Source: Nitrosomonas sp. (GTDB lineage: Bacteria > Pseudomonadota > Gammaproteobacteria > Burkholderiales > Nitrosomonadaceae). Taken from it: DNA of 44,110 nt. The notes below the pieces were generated by a model that was given only the letters and a program-made list of their open reading frames with translations, was not told where the DNA came from and searched no databases. Positions 8,663 through 15,819 of this stretch are shown piece by piece; positions within the stretch are counted from its first letter, which is position 1, and the number at the start of each line of letters is the position of its first letter. A program made the position numbers and the translations under genes. The stretch is taken from positions 1 through 44,110 of the forward strand of contig JAJFJL010000076.1 of NCBI GenBank assembly GCA_021774055.1, written 5' to 3'.

Positions 8663-8685
8663 TACTATACACTATGTGTATAGTA
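8663..8685. promoter_or_regulatory. 10-bp inverted repeat, possible operator
   Basis: TACTATACAC (8663-8672) and GTGTATAGTA (8676-8685) are perfect inverted arms with a 3-base spacer. The dyad lies in the 232-base stretch between the IS21 end and the RadC-like gene. It resembles a repressor operator. Which gene it controls is unclear, because the IS insertion may have separated it from its partner. Otherwise I see nothing in 8594-8825. Confidence 0.4.
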
Positions 8686-8825
8686 GTGCAATGGTGATAA
8701 GTAGTTGCAATACAATATATCGAATATGTCAAGTTTATTCATATCTCCATACCCCCACACTTCTGACACAGTGGGTTATCTAGCTTCTATATTAGTCATT
8801 AAGTATATGATATAATTGATAAATA

Positions 8826-9350
8826 ATGAGAAAAGATACATCGGAGAACAAACAGCCAAAGAAGAAAATTGAAGGTACAAACTACCTAAAAAAACCGATA
8901 TTGAAAGAAACAGACATACCAAACCCAATACAGGGTCAAATTAAAGACCCTGATAAAGTTTTTCATTTTATGAAAGATGTACACGACAGCACTGTTCCAA
9001 AGATGTGGGCTATTTTGCTCAATGAAAACTACTACTCTGTAGGAAATGAACCCTTAGCACTTGGAGAACATGCCAAACCAGAGAATTTTAAAAATGGCGC
9101 GCTTTATCACTATTATCTGTTACTTGGTGCAAAGCGATTTATGATTGTTACCAATCATATGACGGACGACGCAACACCAACAGATGAAGATAGAAAGCTC
9201 ATCAAGCAGTTACAAATGGAAGTAGAACTATTTTCATTTAAACCGGATTTCTATGACTATGTAATCGTTGCAGGCGACCATTACTGGAGCATGAGTACAC
9301 AAGATGGCACTGCATGTCATTGTGGGCAACAACACCATATGACTGAATAA
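8826..9350 (+). CDS. RadC/JAB-like protein with degenerate metal site
   Basis: The protein has 174 residues. Its second half (LALGEHAKPENFKNGALYHYYLLLGAKRFMIVTNHMTDDATPTDEDRKLIKQLQMEVELFSFKPDFYDYVIVAGDHYWSM) follows the RadC pattern of accessory-element JAB-domain proteins. In RadC the metal motif is HNHPSG followed by SxxD; here it reads TNHMTD followed by TDED, so the first histidine is lost while the second and the acidic residue remain. Metalloprotease activity is therefore doubtful. The N-terminus is lysine-rich and unrelated to the RadC helix-hairpin-helix. The end carries ACHCGQQHH, which could bind metal. RadC-like genes are common on islands and plasmids; function unknown. Confidence 0.6.
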   Translation: MRKDTSENKQPKKKIEGTNYLKKPILKETDIPNPIQGQIKDPDKVFHFMKDVHDSTVPKMWAILLNENYYSVGNEPLALGEHAKPENFKNGALYHYYLLLGAKRFMIVTNHMTDDATPTDEDRKLIKQLQMEVELFSFKPDFYDYVIVAGDHYWSMSTQDGTACHCGQQHHMTE

Positions 9351-9456
9351 ATATTGAAAAAGTTGACCAGCTTATAAACTTGAATAAAAACGAACAAAGA
9401 TGCGTAATTTACAAAAATAATAACTATGGTATTGTTAATTAATAATTATTTTTTGT

Positions 9457-9720
9457 ATGAACACAATTGCAATCGATACCTATAAAACTATCACTAAATT
9501 GAAAGCAAAAGGCTACACTGAAGAACAGGCGGAAGGTTTTATTGAAGCTCTTACAGAAAGCGGTTTAGTTACTACGCCGTACTTTGATGAAAAAGTAAAA
9601 GAGGTAAACAACTCAATAAAAGAACTCGAACTACGAATGACTATAAAGTTCTATAGTGCCTTATTCATACACGGTTTAGCGGTTATTGCCACCATATTTG
9701 GTATTGCGAAAGCTCTATAG
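9457..9720 (+). CDS. Short coiled-coil protein with C-terminal membrane anchor (CCDC90/DUF1640-like)
   Basis: This 87-residue protein has an N-terminal segment that matches the CCDC90/DUF1640 pattern (TYKTITKLKAKGYTEEQAEGFIEAL), then a charged coiled-coil stretch (DEKVKEVNNSIKELELRMTIKFY) and a single transmembrane helix (about 65-86, ALFIHGLAVIATIFGIAKAL). Such proteins often appear next to toxin-antitoxin genes and mobile DNA. Their role is not known. Longer relatives have a longer coiled coil. No clear ribosome site precedes the ATG. Confidence 0.6.
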   Translation: MNTIAIDTYKTITKLKAKGYTEEQAEGFIEALTESGLVTTPYFDEKVKEVNNSIKELELRMTIKFYSALFIHGLAVIATIFGIAKAL

Positions 9721-9759
9721 GGAGGGCTTGCCAAACTACGAATTATTTTATAAACTGAT

Positions 9760-9780
9760 AATTATCTGTAAATTATCTGT
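9760..9780. promoter_or_regulatory. Direct repeat upstream of the phd/yefM gene
   Basis: AATTATCTGT occurs twice, at 9760-9769 and 9771-9780, one base apart, ending 12 bases before the antitoxin start. A repeat at this spot fits a binding site for autoregulation by the toxin-antitoxin complex. Confidence 0.4.
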
Positions 9781-9792
9781 TAAGGTATTATT

Positions 9793-10074
9793 ATGTTTAA
9801 AATGAAAGATATATATCCTGTTTCAGATTTCAGTCGCAAACCTGCGGAACATATCAAACGATTAAAAGAAACTGGGCAACCTGAAATTTTAACAGTGAAC
9901 GGTAAAGCCGAGCTGGTTATTCAAGATGCTAGAATTTATGAAGAAATGGTTGAATTACTAGACACGTTAAAGAAAATAGCACAAGCAGGTAATTCCCTTG
10001 ATGAGGGAAAAGGTATCCCAGCAGATAAGTTTTTTAGCCAATTTGAAAGAAAGCATGGTATCAAACGAACTTAA
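9793..10074 (+). CDS. Phd/YefM-type antitoxin
   Basis: This 93-residue antitoxin has the Phd/YefM fold: MKDIYPVSDFSRKPAEHIKRLKETGQPEILTVNGKAELVIQDARIYEEMVELLDTL, in which the N-terminal part binds DNA as a dimer and the C-terminal tail wraps the toxin. AAGG lies about eight bases upstream of the ATG. It overlaps the toxin gene by 20 bases, the common arrangement for type II modules. Confidence 0.88.
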   Translation: MFKMKDIYPVSDFSRKPAEHIKRLKETGQPEILTVNGKAELVIQDARIYEEMVELLDTLKKIAQAGNSLDEGKGIPADKFFSQFERKHGIKRT

Positions 10075-10369
10075 GCCATATAAGATTACCTTTGCACCAG
10101 AAGCTACCGAAGAAATAGAAAATATTTTTCTCTATATTGCCGAAGATTCACCACAAAATGCTACAAATTGGTATTTTTCTATTTATGACAAAATCCAGAC
10201 ATTAAAGATTTTTCCTCTACGTTGTCCGCTGGCTTTTGAAAGTCGTTATCACGATTATGAAATTAGGCATTTAATACTCGGTAATTACCGAGTTCTATAT
10301 CGTATACAAAAACAAACCGTACAAATTCTTCATATACGACATGGCGCACAGGAACGAAATCCATTTTAG
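10055..10369 (+). CDS. RelE/ParE-superfamily toxin
   Basis: This 104-residue toxin partners the preceding antitoxin. The chain KITFAPEATEEIENIFLYIAEDSPQNATNWYFSIYDKIQTLKIFPLRCPLAFES then YEIRHLILGNYRVLYRIQKQTVQILHIRHGAQERN matches the RelE/ParE type, including the late RVLYRI and HIRHGAR-like strand ends. The ATG at 10055 is preferred because GAAAGAAAG precedes it and homologous sequence begins right there. mRNA cleavage and gyrase inhibition are both possible in this superfamily, and I cannot choose between them. Confidence 0.87.
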   Translation: MVSNELKPYKITFAPEATEEIENIFLYIAEDSPQNATNWYFSIYDKIQTLKIFPLRCPLAFESRYHDYEIRHLILGNYRVLYRIQKQTVQILHIRHGAQERNPF

Positions 10370-10590
10370 TTTTTCCTGTTACTAAATGCGCTTTGCAAAG
10401 GGATCGGTGGGGGCTCGTAATATATCTCCGAAACTGGCTGAGTCAATGCGACCCGTTCACGCAAACTTTAGAACTCCTACATTTGAAAAAATAAAACTCT
10501 TTTTTCAAGCCTCGGAGCCTCCTTTAAAGATTTGCTACTAGTATTCAATAACTTTGTAAAAATAATGAATTAGTTGCATGTAAAAGTGGG

Positions 10591-10609
10591 AATTACCACA
10601 TCGGTAATT
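10591..10609. other. Hairpin in the 10.37-10.69 kb intergenic region
   Basis: AATTACC (10591-10597) and GGTAATT (10603-10609) form a 7-bp stem with a 5-base loop, about 85 bases before the next start. The rest of 10370-10692 shows no gene that I can support; a promoter for the following two genes must lie here. Confidence 0.35.
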
Positions 10610-10692
10610 TATTAACTTTGATATATTAGAGGTTAACCGACAAAACACTTTGTTTTTAGTTAAATTTTCCTTAAAAACATATGGGGGGAGTT

Positions 10693-11094
10693 ATGCAACT
10701 AGTTATAAAAAGAACAAAAAAAAGCGGTATCACCGGAAAATCAAAATATGAACTTTACGTAAGGGCTGATGTAACCGAAGAAGAAGCCACACTCATAAAA
10801 GAAAACTCACTCAATAAAGAATCAGTGGCGTACCACGATAAAACAGGTGAAGCTGAGGGTTTTTTTGCTATGCTTATGAAAATGATACGCGATACGAATA
10901 TGACCGTTGATACCTTTGTACGGGGTACTACGTTTGCTTGTAAGGATGTGCTAGAACTGATAGAGATTGAAGACAATATACGCGGAAGTGCAGTATCACT
11001 ACGCGCAATACTAGAAGTTGCTAAAAAGTTTGGTGGTGAAGAAGTTATAGACGTGGATGCTGATTTTGTCGGTAGTAAAACCCCTGCCAGATAA
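10693..11094 (+). CDS. Unknown 133-residue protein, partner of the ATPase gene
   Basis: I do not recognise this family. It is a small soluble alpha/beta protein: MQLVIKRTKKSGITGKSKYELYVRADVTEEEATLIKENSLNKESVAYHDKTGEAEGF, then a helical, acidic second half ending GEEVIDVDADFVGSKTPAR. There is no signal peptide or membrane segment. The ATG at 10693 is preferred to 10681, because the run GGGGGAG before it is a strong ribosome site. Six bases separate its stop from the GTG of the HerA/VirD4-like ATPase, so the two are almost certainly co-transcribed and probably work together. Confidence 0.65.
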   Translation: MQLVIKRTKKSGITGKSKYELYVRADVTEEEATLIKENSLNKESVAYHDKTGEAEGFFAMLMKMIRDTNMTVDTFVRGTTFACKDVLELIEIEDNIRGSAVSLRAILEVAKKFGGEEVIDVDADFVGSKTPAR

Positions 11095-11100
11095 TCCCCT

Positions 11101-13089
11101 GTGAGCTTAATTTCTAATATCAGCGATACGTTTACCAACGTTCGTAAACGGGATTACGACGAAACGGTAAAAATGCAGTCAAGGCTTGAAGAATTGTTAG
11201 CCAAACAACTAACTATAACTACAAGAATTTCCGCAGAAGAATTTGTTAATCAACAATTCCCCGATTTATCCCCGCACCTTAAACCCCATTTTAGTTTTTT
11301 AACCGAAGGACTTTTTTTGTCGTCTGGATTGTACGGTATACAACCCTTGCCTTCGTATGAAGATACGCAAGGGCTGTATCGACACCGTGATTACGTGCGT
11401 GGTATGACGCAAGTCATGCAGTCATTTGGGGAATATGAAGAGCATATATTTCTACTTGCCTACGCAATTATTTATGAACTGGTGGAAGCCCTACCCGATA
11501 CCTCTACCTGCGACGTAACAGAATTATCTTTTGAAGTACCCGCCTCACAATTTTTTCACCATAATGGACATGAACTGATTGATATTGCACTCAGTCGTTT
11601 TTTTCATGAAGAGTTAATAGACACACCACTTTTTGCGCCGTGGCGAGCAATAGTTTTAGGTAATTTTGAATCACTGTATGAAGAATATAAAATCAGAGGC
11701 AATACCTACAACGCAAAATCCTTAAAAGGAAAACTACCGTTTGATACTCTCACCCATGCCGTTTTTCACCCCCTGCCTCTAAAAAATCTATTCAATTTTA
11801 CTGTTCCTTTTTCTTTGCCAGCCACCGACCGCTTCAAACATCAATACGTTCTCGGTAAAACAGGCAGTGGCAAATCAGTACTTCTCAGGCACCAAATAGC
11901 GCACGATCTGAATGCTGGTCATGGCGTTGTAGTAATAACCCCCGAACGTGACCTTATTAATGATGTGCTTTCATACGTTCCAGACGCACGAAAAGACGAC
12001 GTGGTGCATTTTGACGCAGGGGATGATACTAGCCCCCTAGTTGGGTTTAATCCCTTTGCTCTACCCGACAAGAGCCTCTTAACCCAGCGCGCTGGAGAGT
12101 TAGAATTAATTTTATTGCGTACCCTAGGTGATATGGGGGTAAAAATGAAACCAGTTCTTTCTAATTCCATTTATGCGCTTTTGGCAACGGAAGGGACACT
12201 TAGCGATATTCCAAAACTTCTTGACCCAGATGATGCTAGTTATAGAAAAAGTATTGCATCAAAACTGGACGACCGCACCCGTGAATTTTTTCAAAAGTAC
12301 GATACATCGAAGTACTACAAAGACGTGTACGAGCCAATTATTAACCGCCTTGACCCACTGCTACGCCCTCCCCTATCAAGCACCCTTACAACCTCATCAT
12401 TAAATTTTAATTACCTGTTAAATCAGACCTCAAGTATTGTTTTATGCAACTTGTCACGGTTGCGCGGGTTTCAAGCTGAAATTACTGGTCAATTTTTATT
12501 GGCTACTTTTCAACAAACATTTTTTGCGCGTGACCTAATACCAGAAGATAAGCGAATTCCTTACTTCTTCTACATGGACGAGTTCCAAAGCTATGCAACT
12601 GGTAGCGAGCAATCACTAAAAGATTTTTTAACTCGGGCACGGAAATACAAGGTCGGTATTGTCATGGCTCATCAAAATACCGACGATATACCTGCCAATC
12701 TGTTGTCGTCCATTTTCGGCAATTGCGGGACATTGTCCGGAATGCTTATGAGTGCAAAAGATGCATCAACTTTTACCCGTGAAGCTCAACTAGCTAATTT
12801 CCGTGGTTTTGATAAAGCTGAAAATCAATTACAAAATTTTTTAGCTGGTGAATTGGCGATTGCCACCCCTGAAATGAAACAAGCCCAAATTTGCCGAGTG
12901 CCAGAGCGTCCGCCCTTCCCTTTTGAGAGTGACCGAATAGACTTCCTTAAGAAGCATTCAAAAAAGCGTTTGGGTGTAGAAGCCAAAGCCACTAAAACTA
13001 AACCACCAGAACAGAAACCACCTGAAGATAAAGGGCCACCCACAAATAAACCTGATGACTGGGAAGATTTAGGTTACAGGTTGTCTTGA
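11101..13089 (+). CDS. HerA/VirD4-like DNA-translocating ATPase
   Basis: This 662-residue ATPase belongs to the FtsK-HerA/TraD superfamily. Walker A GKTGSGKS lies at 252-259, Walker B YFFYMDEF at about 488-495 and a sensor stretch VMAHQN at 521-526; the TraD/TraG-like part SSIFGNCGTLSGMLMSAKDAS follows. The N-terminal 240 residues have no transmembrane helices, unlike true VirD4 coupling proteins. The C-terminus is a proline/lysine-rich tail. The GTG start follows the upstream gene by six bases. No relaxase or other type IV secretion gene lies nearby, so it need not be a conjugation protein; defence, DNA packaging or plasmid handling are all open. Confidence 0.75.
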   Translation: MSLISNISDTFTNVRKRDYDETVKMQSRLEELLAKQLTITTRISAEEFVNQQFPDLSPHLKPHFSFLTEGLFLSSGLYGIQPLPSYEDTQGLYRHRDYVRGMTQVMQSFGEYEEHIFLLAYAIIYELVEALPDTSTCDVTELSFEVPASQFFHHNGHELIDIALSRFFHEELIDTPLFAPWRAIVLGNFESLYEEYKIRGNTYNAKSLKGKLPFDTLTHAVFHPLPLKNLFNFTVPFSLPATDRFKHQYVLGKTGSGKSVLLRHQIAHDLNAGHGVVVITPERDLINDVLSYVPDARKDDVVHFDAGDDTSPLVGFNPFALPDKSLLTQRAGELELILLRTLGDMGVKMKPVLSNSIYALLATEGTLSDIPKLLDPDDASYRKSIASKLDDRTREFFQKYDTSKYYKDVYEPIINRLDPLLRPPLSSTLTTSSLNFNYLLNQTSSIVLCNLSRLRGFQAEITGQFLLATFQQTFFARDLIPEDKRIPYFFYMDEFQSYATGSEQSLKDFLTRARKYKVGIVMAHQNTDDIPANLLSSIFGNCGTLSGMLMSAKDASTFTREAQLANFRGFDKAENQLQNFLAGELAIATPEMKQAQICRVPERPPFPFESDRIDFLKKHSKKRLGVEAKATKTKPPEQKPPEDKGPPTNKPDDWEDLGYRLS

Positions 13090-13318
13090 TCAGTTTAAAC
13101 AATTAACCCTTTAATATTAGCAAAACAACCTTAAGTTCATCTCTAAATACTTTGTTATAAATAAATTTTTTTATTACCATCTTTATTTACTTCAACATAT
13201 TGAAATATTTATGAAAATAAATTGTGGGAACTGCTTTAATATAGTGACGAACCTGGGTTAAGAGCTGTATGATAATAAGTACGTAACAAAAATTATTCTA
13301 ACAAAGCTTACTGTAAAT

Positions 13319-13363
13319 TATAATCACATCCTGGCGTTCTGTTATAAGACTGAGGATTATAAT
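13319..13363 (+). promoter_or_regulatory. Two perfect -10 boxes before the structured RNA
   Basis: TATAAT occurs at 13319-13324 and again at 13358-13363. Starts about seven bases downstream would fall near 13331 and 13370; the second is right at the base of the fold described next. No good -35 partner is seen for either. Confidence 0.35.
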
Positions 13364-13366
13364 TCT

Positions 13367-13530
13367 TGCCCGTCAACGTCGCCTCGCGTAGCCCTAAACC
13401 CAGATAAGTATTGGTTTGGCAAGGAGGAACGCATGGCGTTATGACCGAGTAGTCCTTGTTAAATCAATATGTTCTGGGACTATGGGCGTAGGGAGGCGAT
13501 AATGTCGGGCATGTAACTTGCCCAGATTTT
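13367..13530 (+). ncRNA. Candidate structured RNA or leader with alternative terminator
   Basis: Nested stems run from outside in: TGCCCG (13367-13372) with CGGGCA (13506-13511); GTCGCCTC (13378-13385) with GAGGCGAT (13493-13500); GCCC (13391-13394) with GGGC (13484-13487); CCCAGA (13399-13404) with TCTGGG (13473-13478); a 17-bp helix (13409-13425 with 13453-13469) with three G-U pairs; and AACGC/GCGTT closed by ATG (13428-13440). The G-U pairs point to a plus-strand transcript. GGGCA of the outer stem (13507-13511) can instead pair with TGCCC (13519-13523), which is followed by AGATTTT. This would make two exclusive folds, as in an attenuator. The next gene begins at 13643. It matches no RNA family I can name. 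Confidence 0.6.
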
Positions 13531-13642
13531 GAGCTGAGCTCCAGGATTATGGTCAGGGTTTCCATAGAAAGTTATCATATTCCTTAAATTATTTACCCAC
13601 TCTAAATTTATAAGAGCCATTTTATCTAACAAGGAGAAAATT

Positions 13643-13951
13643 GTGAGTACGGAAGATGATTGTGAACGTGATAGACTTAATCAAATTGAAGGTCATCGGC
13701 ACTGGAAGCCCCCGGGCCGACAAGAATCATCAGATGGAGGTGCAGGAGAGGGATTACTTTTTTATCTATTGATTATAGCTGGTATTATTCAGATTATGAT
13801 TCATTATAGTGTGTCTGAGATTATCAGTTTTATTTTTTGGGCCTTTATCTATTTTTATGCGGTACTTATCTATATTTTTTATGAGTTCTTTATTGCAATT
13901 GGGTTTGTAATTTGGAATTATATAATTATTCCACTTTGGAACAATATATAA
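13643..13951 (+). CDS. Small membrane protein of unknown function
   Basis: This 102-residue protein has a charged, cytoplasmic-type N-terminus (MSTEDDCERDRLNQIEGHRHWKPPGRQESSDGGAGEG), followed by two to three closely spaced hydrophobic helices rich in Ile, Phe and Tyr up to the end (LLFYLLIIAGIIQIMIHY, then about 55-100). The GTG start at 13643 is supported by AAGGAGA six bases upstream. Its mRNA probably carries the structured element at 13367-13530 in its leader. Family unknown. Confidence 0.6.
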   Translation: MSTEDDCERDRLNQIEGHRHWKPPGRQESSDGGAGEGLLFYLLIIAGIIQIMIHYSVSEIISFIFWAFIYFYAVLIYIFYEFFIAIGFVIWNYIIIPLWNNI

Positions 13952-14079
13952 GGTATCCTATTTAAATTTCCTGCAAAGTGTTGATTTCTGCCGACATGTA
14001 ACCGCTGGACTGAATATAGATGTGGTAAATTTCACTTGTATTTTGATTGAACTAAAAAAAGTCATTACCATTGGAGCCA

Positions 14080-14113
14080 TTTACTATTGCTAATATAGTT
14101 TATCAATAGTAAA
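14080..14113. promoter_or_regulatory. 10-bp inverted repeat before the recombinase gene
   Basis: TTTACTATTG (14080-14089) and CAATAGTAAA (14104-14113) are perfect inverted arms with a 14-base spacer containing CTAATATAG. The dyad ends eight bases before the start codon. It fits an operator over the promoter, or a site bound by the recombinase itself. Confidence 0.45.
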
Positions 14114-14121
14114 GTGACCCC

Positions 14122-15084
14122 ATGAACAAAAAAAATAATTCACTCATTCTAGCCCCCACCAGTCTACTAACGAACGCCGATTTTTCGCGCCTAGCCGATG
14201 TGCCGCCAGAAGTTGAATGGTTCGCCAATATTAACAATTCACAAACTCGCCGTGCTTATGAAAATGCACTAAAAGATTTTATGAAATTTACTGGCATTAA
14301 TAAGCCAGAGGAATTCCGCATTGTTGCAAGATCTCATATCATCGCTTGGCGTGATGAGCTAACCAAACGCCTATTAAGTAGTATGACTATTCGCCATCGT
14401 TTGGCAGCATTATCTTCATTATTTGAATATCTTTGCGAGCGCAACACGGTAACTCATAATCCTGTCAAAGGCGTTAAACGACCAGCTATTGATAGTTATA
14501 TTGGTAAAACCCAAGCGTTAGGTGATCACCAAGCCAGAGAATTACTTGATATACCAGATAATCATTCACTCAAAGGCAAACGTGATCGGGCGATGCTGGC
14601 TACTCTGCTTTATCACGCGTTACGGCGTAATGAATTATGCTTACTGAAAGTAAAAGATTTTAAGCAAGAGCGCAGAGGCGTTCCGCATTTGAATATATCG
14701 GGCAAAGGTGGCAAAACCCGTTACCTACCATTACATCCAGCCGCTAGTATGCTGATTCATGATTATTTGCAAGAAGCAGGCCATCTTGCCGATGAAAACG
14801 GGGCGTTGTTTCGTTCTACTAGTAATAATCGGGTGAAAGGCTCACAACAAGCGATTACCCCAGATGGGGTATATAAAATGGTACGGGAATATTCGCAGAA
14901 ATTGGGGTTTAAAATCGGGGCGCATTCTCTACGGGCAACGGCTGCAACTAATGCATTAGACAATCAGGCGGATATTGCCAAAGTACAAGAATGGCTAGGA
15001 CATGCCAATATTACTACCACTAGAATGTATGATCACCGCAAAACTCGGCCAGAAGATAGCCCTACTTTTAAAGTTTCGTATTAG
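14122..15084 (+). CDS. Tyrosine recombinase / integrase (XerC/D-like)
   Basis: This 320-residue enzyme cuts and rejoins DNA through a phosphotyrosine. An N-terminal SAM-like core-binding domain (about 38-118, SQTRRAYENALKDFMKFTG) precedes the catalytic domain. Residues visible are R168 (HALRRNEL), K198 (GKGGKTR), H268 and R271 (GAHSLRATAATNAL), H294 (WLGHANI) and nucleophile Y303 (RMYDHRKT), so it looks active. It differs from integron IntI: I see no extra IntI-type insert. Its last nine codons recur as an isolated piece at 20288-20314, implying recombination that used or copied the gene's 3' end. Convergent to a small ORF ending at 15118. Confidence 0.9.
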   Translation: MNKKNNSLILAPTSLLTNADFSRLADVPPEVEWFANINNSQTRRAYENALKDFMKFTGINKPEEFRIVARSHIIAWRDELTKRLLSSMTIRHRLAALSSLFEYLCERNTVTHNPVKGVKRPAIDSYIGKTQALGDHQARELLDIPDNHSLKGKRDRAMLATLLYHALRRNELCLLKVKDFKQERRGVPHLNISGKGGKTRYLPLHPAASMLIHDYLQEAGHLADENGALFRSTSNNRVKGSQQAITPDGVYKMVREYSQKLGFKIGAHSLRATAATNALDNQADIAKVQEWLGHANITTTRMYDHRKTRPEDSPTFKVSY

Positions 15085-15117
15085 GGCTATAATAGCTATT
15101 ACCAGTCAGTCACCAGT

Positions 15118-15354
15118 TTAGGCGGTGGTCAGCCTAATTGCTACAGGTTTGCCTCTCTTCTCTGCTTTGATTCCTTTTTTTAAAAGGGGTGGGGCAATGT
15201 AATCATAAAATGCCATCCCAATGTTTTGAGGACGAACTCTAGATCTTTCCTCTAAGTCTTTTAGAGAAAATTCTGCTGGTAAAACTCGAAACCCCTTCTC
15301 AAGTTCTTCGAGTATTATTTTAACTATTTTTGCGCCTTCGTCACTTAATCTCAT
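15118..15354 (-). CDS. Unknown 78-residue protein
   Basis: This is a small, basic, helical protein (MRLSDEGAKIVKIILEELEKGFRVLPAEFSLKDLEERSRVRPQNIGMAFYDYIAPPLLKKGIKAEKRGKPVAIRLTTA). I do not recognise it. Its ATG overlaps the TGA of a higA tail fragment (ATGA), so it may once have been translated together with a higBA unit. Placement between the recombinase and the defence module suggests it is a passenger gene. Confidence 0.45.
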   Translation of the reverse strand: MRLSDEGAKIVKIILEELEKGFRVLPAEFSLKDLEERSRVRPQNIGMAFYDYIAPPLLKKGIKAEKRGKPVAIRLTTA

Positions 15355-15420
15355 TTTAATGCCTTTAGAAAGTCAAATAATTTATCAATTGTAAAACGAC
15401 TGAAATGACCATTTAAGGTT
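15351..15420 (-). pseudogene. Tail fragment of a higA-type antitoxin gene
   Basis: The minus strand reads NGHFSRFTIDKLFDFLKALK and stops. This is the same peptide as in the complete antitoxin at 19833-20165 (NGHFSRFTIDKLFDFLKRM), and about 52 bases match with only a few changes. The upstream part is missing: it is joined to the end of the neighbouring membrane-protein ORF within the shared string AAATGGTCATTT. Confidence 0.7.
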
Positions 15421-15705
15421 TAAACTCTTGGCTGCTCCTAAGCCAACATTGTGCAACGGAACAGCAAAAAGACTAAGCACATTCTGTGATTCCTCTTCAT
15501 CAGTACAATTAAGCCATGTATCAGGTATATTTCCTTTAGCTAAAGGATTTGAGATGCATTGAAACTTCGTCTGAGATACTGCCAGTTCGGGACGATAAGA
15601 ATTCTTACTTTGTTTGGAAACTTGATGTATAACAAGAAAAGCTGCAATAGCCGATAAGCAAGCACCAACACTTGCTACCAATGCTATTATCTGATCGATT
15701 GTCAT
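15385..15705 (-). CDS. Membrane-anchored unknown protein, C-terminus probably replaced
   Basis: This 106-residue protein has an N-terminal transmembrane helix (about 6-26, IIALVASVGACLSAIAAFLVI) followed by a soluble part (SKNSYRPELAVSQTKFQCI...LFAVPLHNVGLGAAKSLNLKWSF). Such single-helix proteins often end much later; here the sequence runs straight into the higA tail in another reading frame and stops at FQSFYN. It is therefore probably the front part of a longer protein. Function unknown. Confidence 0.5.
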   Translation of the reverse strand: MTIDQIIALVASVGACLSAIAAFLVIHQVSKQSKNSYRPELAVSQTKFQCISNPLAKGNIPDTWLNCTDEEESQNVLSLFAVPLHNVGLGAAKSLNLKWSFQSFYN

Positions 15706-15729
15706 TTACAGAAATATATTCAAGCTAAT

Positions 15730-15753
15730 GTCCGCTTTGGACCAATAGCGGAC
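15730..15753. repeat. GTCCGCT hairpin repeat
   Basis: GTCCGCT (15730-15736) and AGCGGAC (15747-15753) form a 7-bp stem; a degraded relative (TCGAAAGCAGACATTAAC) follows before 15810. Similar pieces occur on the other side of the protease/ATPase module, at about 19611-19620 and 19685-19712 (TTCCGCTTTTGGTCG...ACAGACAT). It seems to be a small intergenic repeat that brackets the module. Confidence 0.45.
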
Positions 15754-15819
15754 GTTTAAGCTGCTTCAGTAACTGATTTAGTGAATTTTTCGAAAGCAGA
15801 CATTAACCCTAGCTAAAGT

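Noticed and set aside
10681-13089. A conjugation or type IV secretion gene cluster
   Set aside because: Only one translocase-type ATPase is present, without membrane helices; no relaxase, VirB or pilus genes are seen.
13367-13530. 6S RNA, tmRNA, SRP RNA or RNase P
   Set aside because: The stems and conserved bases of these RNAs do not fit; the fold has no large central bubble as in 6S and lacks the known signature sequences.
13367-13530. Retron msr-msd region
   Set aside because: No reverse transcriptase gene is present in the window.
14122-15084. Integron integrase IntI
   Set aside because: It reads as a plain XerC/D-like recombinase; no IntI-specific extra segment is seen, and no attI or cassette array follows it directly.
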